Assembly: GCA_964573715.1 (NCBI GenBank)
Contig: CAZNKR010000034.1
Coordinates: 1-16,896 of the forward strand
Origin: SVEL01 sp964573715
GTDB taxonomy: Bacteria; Bacillota; Clostridia; Lachnospirales; Lachnospiraceae
Length of the DNA stretch: 16,896 nt
Direction of reading: 5' to 3'
The notes beneath the pieces were generated by a model. The model made no database searches, was not told the DNA's origin, and saw only the letters and a program-made list of their open reading frames with translations. Made by a program: the position numbers and the translations under genes. Of the stretch, positions 13,293 to 16,896 are shown piece after piece (position 1 is the stretch's first letter; each line of letters begins with the position of its first letter).

Positions 13293-15632
13293 ATGAAGTT
13301 TAAGTTAAAGGAAAACAAAAATGTTATTTTGATTATTGTTTGTGGAATACTTATTGTAGGAATGTTAATTTATGGTCTATTTGGAAACAGACAAAATGAT
13401 CCTATGAAAAATTATATTTCTTTTGGACTTGTGTCAAAAGATGTTTCTTTAATTTTTAATTCCACAGAAGAGATAGATGCAAAAAAAAGCAACTATTTTA
13501 ACGAGAATGTGGACGAATGGTATGTTCCGTTTATGAATACCATGTATGAGATGGGTTTCTTTACTACCAAAGATGTTTATGCTACAGAAGCCGCAGTAAA
13601 TGAAGTGTTTACCTATGGAGATTTAGATAAGCTGTATACCAACATGGGAGTAACAGATAAAGAACTTATTGCTTTTTGTAAAAATAACAAGTCCTCTGCT
13701 AAAATTATATATAGTGAGTGGGCTGATATTTTTCTTAAAATGGTTTCAAAATTTGATGTAAATGGTAATATTAATAATCAAAGTATTTCAATAGTAGGAA
13801 CTCCGTCAAATGTTAAAACTATGGACAAATGGACAATAGCTACTACAAATGGAATATATAGTTTTACGGGGTTGTCTATGGATTATTATATAGATAAAAA
13901 GGTTACGGTTCTTACTAGAGATGATGAATTGTTGTTGGTCGTAAAGTTAGAAAGCGAGGACGTAACATATGATAATGCTTGGATAATCAATGTGGATAAT
14001 GGAAATGTAAAAGCATACATAGGCGGAATTATTAGAGAATTTGTATTAACAGATAAGGTTTCTAATTATAGTAATGTTGTTGCAGATATAGTCTTAAGTA
14101 ATAAAAAATTAACGGATTTCAAAGTGAAAAATCAGGTGGTAACGGGTAAGGTACTTTCTTCAAGCAATGAAGGCATTGAAATAGAGGGAAGTGGTATACT
14201 TAAGGTTTCTGATAACATAAAGATATATAAAACATTCGGTGCGCTTAGTGTTGGAAATATTCATGATGTTTTAGTTGGATATGACTTAGGCCAGTTTTTT
14301 ATTGAAGATGGTAAAGTAGCTGCTGTGGTTTTAGATAGAGATATCGATGCTGCAAATATAAGAGTATTAATTATGAATACTGGATTTTCATCTATTTATC
14401 ATGATAGTATAAGTCTGTTAGGTGAAACTGGACTTACAGTTACCGTTGGAGAAAATAAATACAATATTCCTGCTAATGAAAAAATTAGCTTTGATACTGG
14501 GAATGAATGGTTAAGTAGTGGGAGAGTAAAAATTGAACCATCAGGAATTAATGGAAAGATTACTGTGGATTCTATTTCAAGAGGATATGGAGCTCCTTCC
14601 TACAGAGGCACAATGGAACTGAATATTTATGATGGTCACATTGTTATTGTTAATGAACTCCCAGTTGAGAAATATTTATTAAATGTTGTTCCTTCTGAAA
14701 TGCCATTTACATATAATATTGAAGCATTAAAAGCACAGGCGGTGTGCGCAAGAAGCTATGCATATAAACAGATATTGGGTAATGGATATAGTCAATATGG
14801 TGCACATGTGGATGATAGTACGAATTATCAGGTATACAATAATTCGCCGGAACAGGAAGCATCTACACAGGCAGTTGAAGAAACCTATGGAAGAGTTATT
14901 ACATACAACAAAGAAGTAATTACTGCCTATTTCTTTTCTACATCTTGCGGTAGTTCTGCGGATTCCTCTGTTTGGGGTGTGAAGCAGCCGTATACAGAAG
15001 GAAAAGTGTTATCAACTAGCCAAACGGATATGGATTTAATGGATGAAGCAACTTTTGATGCCTTTATTCGCGTGTCCTACGATTCTATTGATAGTGAATA
15101 TCCATGGTATCGTTGGAATGTGTCGTTATCATTAGAGGATTTTACTAATATTATTAATTCTCATCTTAGTGAAGTTTGCAGCAGCAATTCAAACAATGTA
15201 TATGTAAAAAAAGATAATGGAGAATTTGTAAATGAATATATTGCTACTGTTGGAAGTGTTAAAAAAATAGAGGTTGCGTCTAGAGGGGGTGGCGGGGTAG
15301 TAGATTCAATCATTATTTATGGAAGTGATGCAACGATTAAAGTTATAAAAGAATTAAGCATTAGAAAACTTATTAATACTAATGGATACACAATTAATAG
15401 ACTAAACGGAAGTGATGTTGTGGATTTTCCATTGTTGCCAAGTGCATATATTATTTTTGATCCAGTTCTTACTGATAATTTATTAAGTGGATATAATATT
15501 ATTGGTGGAGGATATGGTCATGGTGTTGGATTAAGTCAGAATGGTGCTAACTTCCTAGGAAAAAATGGAAGCAATTACGAGGAAATACTTAAATATTTCT
15601 ATAAAGATGTGGAAATAACAAAATTGTATTAA
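13293..15632 (+). CDS. SpoIID/LytB-domain protein with long N-terminal extension
   Basis: The 779-residue protein has one N-terminal membrane segment (about residues 9-30, after KFKLKENKN) and is predicted to lie outside the membrane. Residues about 445-779 form a SpoIID/LytB domain, related to the lytic transglycosylase that trims denuded glycan strands during engulfment. Motifs: VVPSEMP with the catalytic-type E469, EALKAQAVCARSYAY, AYFFSTSCGSSADSSVWG (Cys552 in the place often held by Gly or Cys), and the C-terminal GGGYGHGVGLSQNGA (738-752). Bacillus SpoIID is about 343 residues, so the roughly 400-residue region between the anchor and the domain is extra; its alternating strands suggest beta-rich modules that I cannot name, perhaps for wall or partner binding. 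The start has only a weak AAAGGA site, about nine bases upstream. It is a single gene ended by a strong terminator. Whether it acts in sporulation or in vegetative wall turnover cannot be told. Confidence 0.88.
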   Translation: MKFKLKENKNVILIIVCGILIVGMLIYGLFGNRQNDPMKNYISFGLVSKDVSLIFNSTEEIDAKKSNYFNENVDEWYVPFMNTMYEMGFFTTKDVYATEAAVNEVFTYGDLDKLYTNMGVTDKELIAFCKNNKSSAKIIYSEWADIFLKMVSKFDVNGNINNQSISIVGTPSNVKTMDKWTIATTNGIYSFTGLSMDYYIDKKVTVLTRDDELLLVVKLESEDVTYDNAWIINVDNGNVKAYIGGIIREFVLTDKVSNYSNVVADIVLSNKKLTDFKVKNQVVTGKVLSSSNEGIEIEGSGILKVSDNIKIYKTFGALSVGNIHDVLVGYDLGQFFIEDGKVAAVVLDRDIDAANIRVLIMNTGFSSIYHDSISLLGETGLTVTVGENKYNIPANEKISFDTGNEWLSSGRVKIEPSGINGKITVDSISRGYGAPSYRGTMELNIYDGHIVIVNELPVEKYLLNVVPSEMPFTYNIEALKAQAVCARSYAYKQILGNGYSQYGAHVDDSTNYQVYNNSPEQEASTQAVEETYGRVITYNKEVITAYFFSTSCGSSADSSVWGVKQPYTEGKVLSTSQTDMDLMDEATFDAFIRVSYDSIDSEYPWYRWNVSLSLEDFTNIINSHLSEVCSSNSNNVYVKKDNGEFVNEYIATVGSVKKIEVASRGGGGVVDSIIIYGSDATIKVIKELSIRKLINTNGYTINRLNGSDVVDFPLLPSAYIIFDPVLTDNLLSGYNIIGGGYGHGVGLSQNGANFLGKNGSNYEEILKYFYKDVEITKLY

Positions 15633-15666
15633 GTTGTTTGTAATGTGAATTATTTAGTTAAAAACT

Positions 15667-15708
15667 TGAGCTGATATAAGTGATTTTATATCAGCTCATG
15701 GTTTTTTA
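15667..15708. terminator. Rho-independent terminator between convergent genes
   Basis: TGAGCTGATATAA pairs with TTATATCAGCTCA (13 bp, loop GTGATT), followed by TGGTTTTTTAAT. It ends the SpoIID-like gene and may also stop transcripts coming from the opposite side. Confidence 0.9.
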
Positions 15709-15728
15709 ATTTTACTTGTAATATTTAT

Positions 15729-15828
15729 NNNNNNNNNNNNNNNNNNNNNNNNNNNNNNNNNNNNNNNNNNNNNNNNNNNNNNNNNNNNNNNNNNNNNNNN
15801 NNNNNNNNNNNNNNNNNNNNNNNNNNNN
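15729..15828. other. Assembly gap (100 N)
   Basis: Exactly 100 Ns, the usual placeholder for a scaffold gap of unknown length. The distance and linkage between the SpoIID-like gene and the YihY-family gene are therefore not certain. Confidence 0.97.
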
Positions 15829-15833
15829 ATTTT

Positions 15834-16751
15834 TTAATCTTCATTTGATTTTACTTCATCATCTTTATCTTCAATTCTATCTTCTCTATATTGTTTTACT
15901 AATTGAGTGGCCATTTGGAAATGACGTCTAAAGTAAACATTGATTTCTGCACCGATAAATAAAATGTACATACATATATAAACCCATAATAACAATAAAA
16001 CGATAGTTGTTAAGGAACCATAAATATATGAATAGTTTGCATAATAGTCAATATATACTGAATATGCATATGAAAAGATTTCCCAACCTAGTGCTGAAAA
16101 TAGTGCTCCAGGTATATGATCCCAAAATCTGAAATTTTTATTTGGAACCATTTTGTACAAAAATACAAATATCAGGGTTAAAAATATTGGTATATATAAG
16201 CCTCTTAATGAAATCACAAATTCTACAAAATTGTATAGTAATGGTTGATGATTAGCAATGAGCTTTAAAAGAGAATTACCAAATACTAAAATTGTAAGGG
16301 AAACTATAATGCCAACTATAAAAGCTAAGGTATAAATAGAAGCTTTTAGTCTAAGTAAAAAATAGTTTTTGTATTGGTCCACCTTATAGATATAGTTTAG
16401 TCCTTTTATTAAGGCTAAAATACCTTTTGATGAAGACCAAATAGAAGCAATAGCTGTAATTGAAATAATAGCAGTTCCACTTCGGTTGTATATTTCTCCA
16501 ATCACATCTTTTACTATATCTTTAAAATTCTCTGGTACAAAACTTTGAATGATTTCAAGTAAAAAGCTTTCTGTAATAGGTGTGTATTGAATGATTGTTA
16601 ACAAAAGCATTATAAATGGAAAAATAGTTAAAATCAAAAAGTATGAACTTTGAGCGGAAAAAGCACTGATATGATCGTCGTTTAACTTCCTGATAAATCC
16701 ACGAATAAGCCGACATATTCTTAGAATTATTGAATTATTGCTTAGATGCAA
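15834..16751 (-). CDS. YihY/BrkB-family integral membrane protein
   Basis: The 305-residue protein belongs to the YihY/BrkB family of six-helix membrane proteins, whose biochemical role is not settled (some members were once misnamed ribonuclease BN). Typical features are the N-terminal block SAQSSYFLILTIFPFIMLL, SIWSSSKGILALIKGLNYIY, a long membrane region in the middle, and FIPGALFSALGWEIF-like sequence (HIPGALFSALGWEIFSYAY) followed by YGSLTTIVLLLLWVYI. The C-terminus is a charged tail ending KSNED. A GTG three codons upstream (16760) is in frame, but its G is part of the ribosome binding site AAAGGAG; the TTG at 16751, eight bases after that site, is the better start. The gene is complete although its stop lies only 5 bases from the assembly gap. 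Its downstream context is hidden by the gap. Confidence 0.9.
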   Translation of the reverse strand: MHLSNNSIILRICRLIRGFIRKLNDDHISAFSAQSSYFLILTIFPFIMLLLTIIQYTPITESFLLEIIQSFVPENFKDIVKDVIGEIYNRSGTAIISITAIASIWSSSKGILALIKGLNYIYKVDQYKNYFLLRLKASIYTLAFIVGIIVSLTILVFGNSLLKLIANHQPLLYNFVEFVISLRGLYIPIFLTLIFVFLYKMVPNKNFRFWDHIPGALFSALGWEIFSYAYSVYIDYYANYSYIYGSLTTIVLLLLWVYICMYILFIGAEINVYFRRHFQMATQLVKQYREDRIEDKDDEVKSNED

Positions 16752-16781
16752 GTTGTTCACTCCTTTATTTATGTTATTTAA

Positions 16782-16810
16782 AGTATAGCCTAAAATTATT
16801 AATCTTACAA
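16782..16810 (-). promoter_or_regulatory. Promoter of the YihY-family gene
   Basis: On the minus strand TTGTAA (16805-16810), 17-bp spacer and TATACT (16782-16787), 30 bases before the TTG start. Beyond it, to the window end, the DNA is AT-rich with no gene visible. Confidence 0.65.
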
Positions 16811-16896
16811 TAAAAAATATATTTGAAAATATTACATCATCTTGGTTGTAAATTTAAAGAAAATGTAATATAATTTTAACATCAATTGCGTGGTAA

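Noticed and set aside
1..16896. CRISPR array, rRNA or intact transposase
   Set aside because: No regularly spaced long repeats, no rRNA signature stretches, and no transposase motifs apart from the integrase remnant.

Overview
The window is AT-rich DNA from a low-GC Gram-positive bacterium. Strong AGGAGG-type ribosome binding sites, near-consensus sigma-A promoters, a SpoIID-type amidase-enhancer/transglycosylase, a CotH-family lipoprotein, a class I KARI and a Firmicutes-style 6S RNA point to the Clostridia, most likely a Lachnospiraceae relative. That placement is inference from gene content; there is no rRNA in the window. A run of exactly 100 Ns (15729-15828) marks a scaffold gap.

Layout. 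1-810: the tail of an unrecognised gene, a gene-poor stretch with several hairpins and two clusters of short direct repeats, and the decayed C-terminal end of a tyrosine integrase (an old mobile-element edge). 814-2074 (minus): a CheX-family phosphatase with an unusual repeated N-terminal domain, followed by a stand-alone CheY-like receiver. 2361-9100 (plus): a tight three-gene operon, made of a 7-TM EAL phosphodiesterase with a dead GGDEF domain, a very large pseudo-ATPase/TPR/GAF-like/GGDEF diguanylate cyclase without the inhibitory site, and a CotH-kinase-like lipoprotein. 9227-10814: ilvN-ilvC. 11179-11718: a membrane-anchored protein of unknown function. 12024-12515: a small HExxH protein with two CxxC pairs. 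12631-12951: a short ECF sigma protein with region 2 only. 13020-13205: a 6S RNA gene with its own promoter and terminator. 13293-15632: a long SpoIID/LytB-domain protein. 15834-16751 (minus): a YihY/BrkB membrane protein.

The most interesting part is 814-9100. The divergent gene pair and the operon appear to form one signalling locus. The operon encodes both synthesis and breakdown of c-di-GMP next to a surface lipoprotein kinase-like protein. The neighbouring CheX protein carries N-terminal repeats with a 29-residue period (24-residue motif plus 5-residue spacer) that look like the c-di-GMP-binding MshEN motif. If this reading is right, a CheY phosphatase would be controlled directly by c-di-GMP. 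This is inferred from motifs only and is untested.

The rest looks like ordinary chromosomal housekeeping (branched-chain amino acid synthesis, 6S RNA, cell envelope). Three small oddities remain: the region-2-only sigma protein directly upstream of the 6S promoter, the HExxH mini-protein, and the integrase remnant with its repeats.
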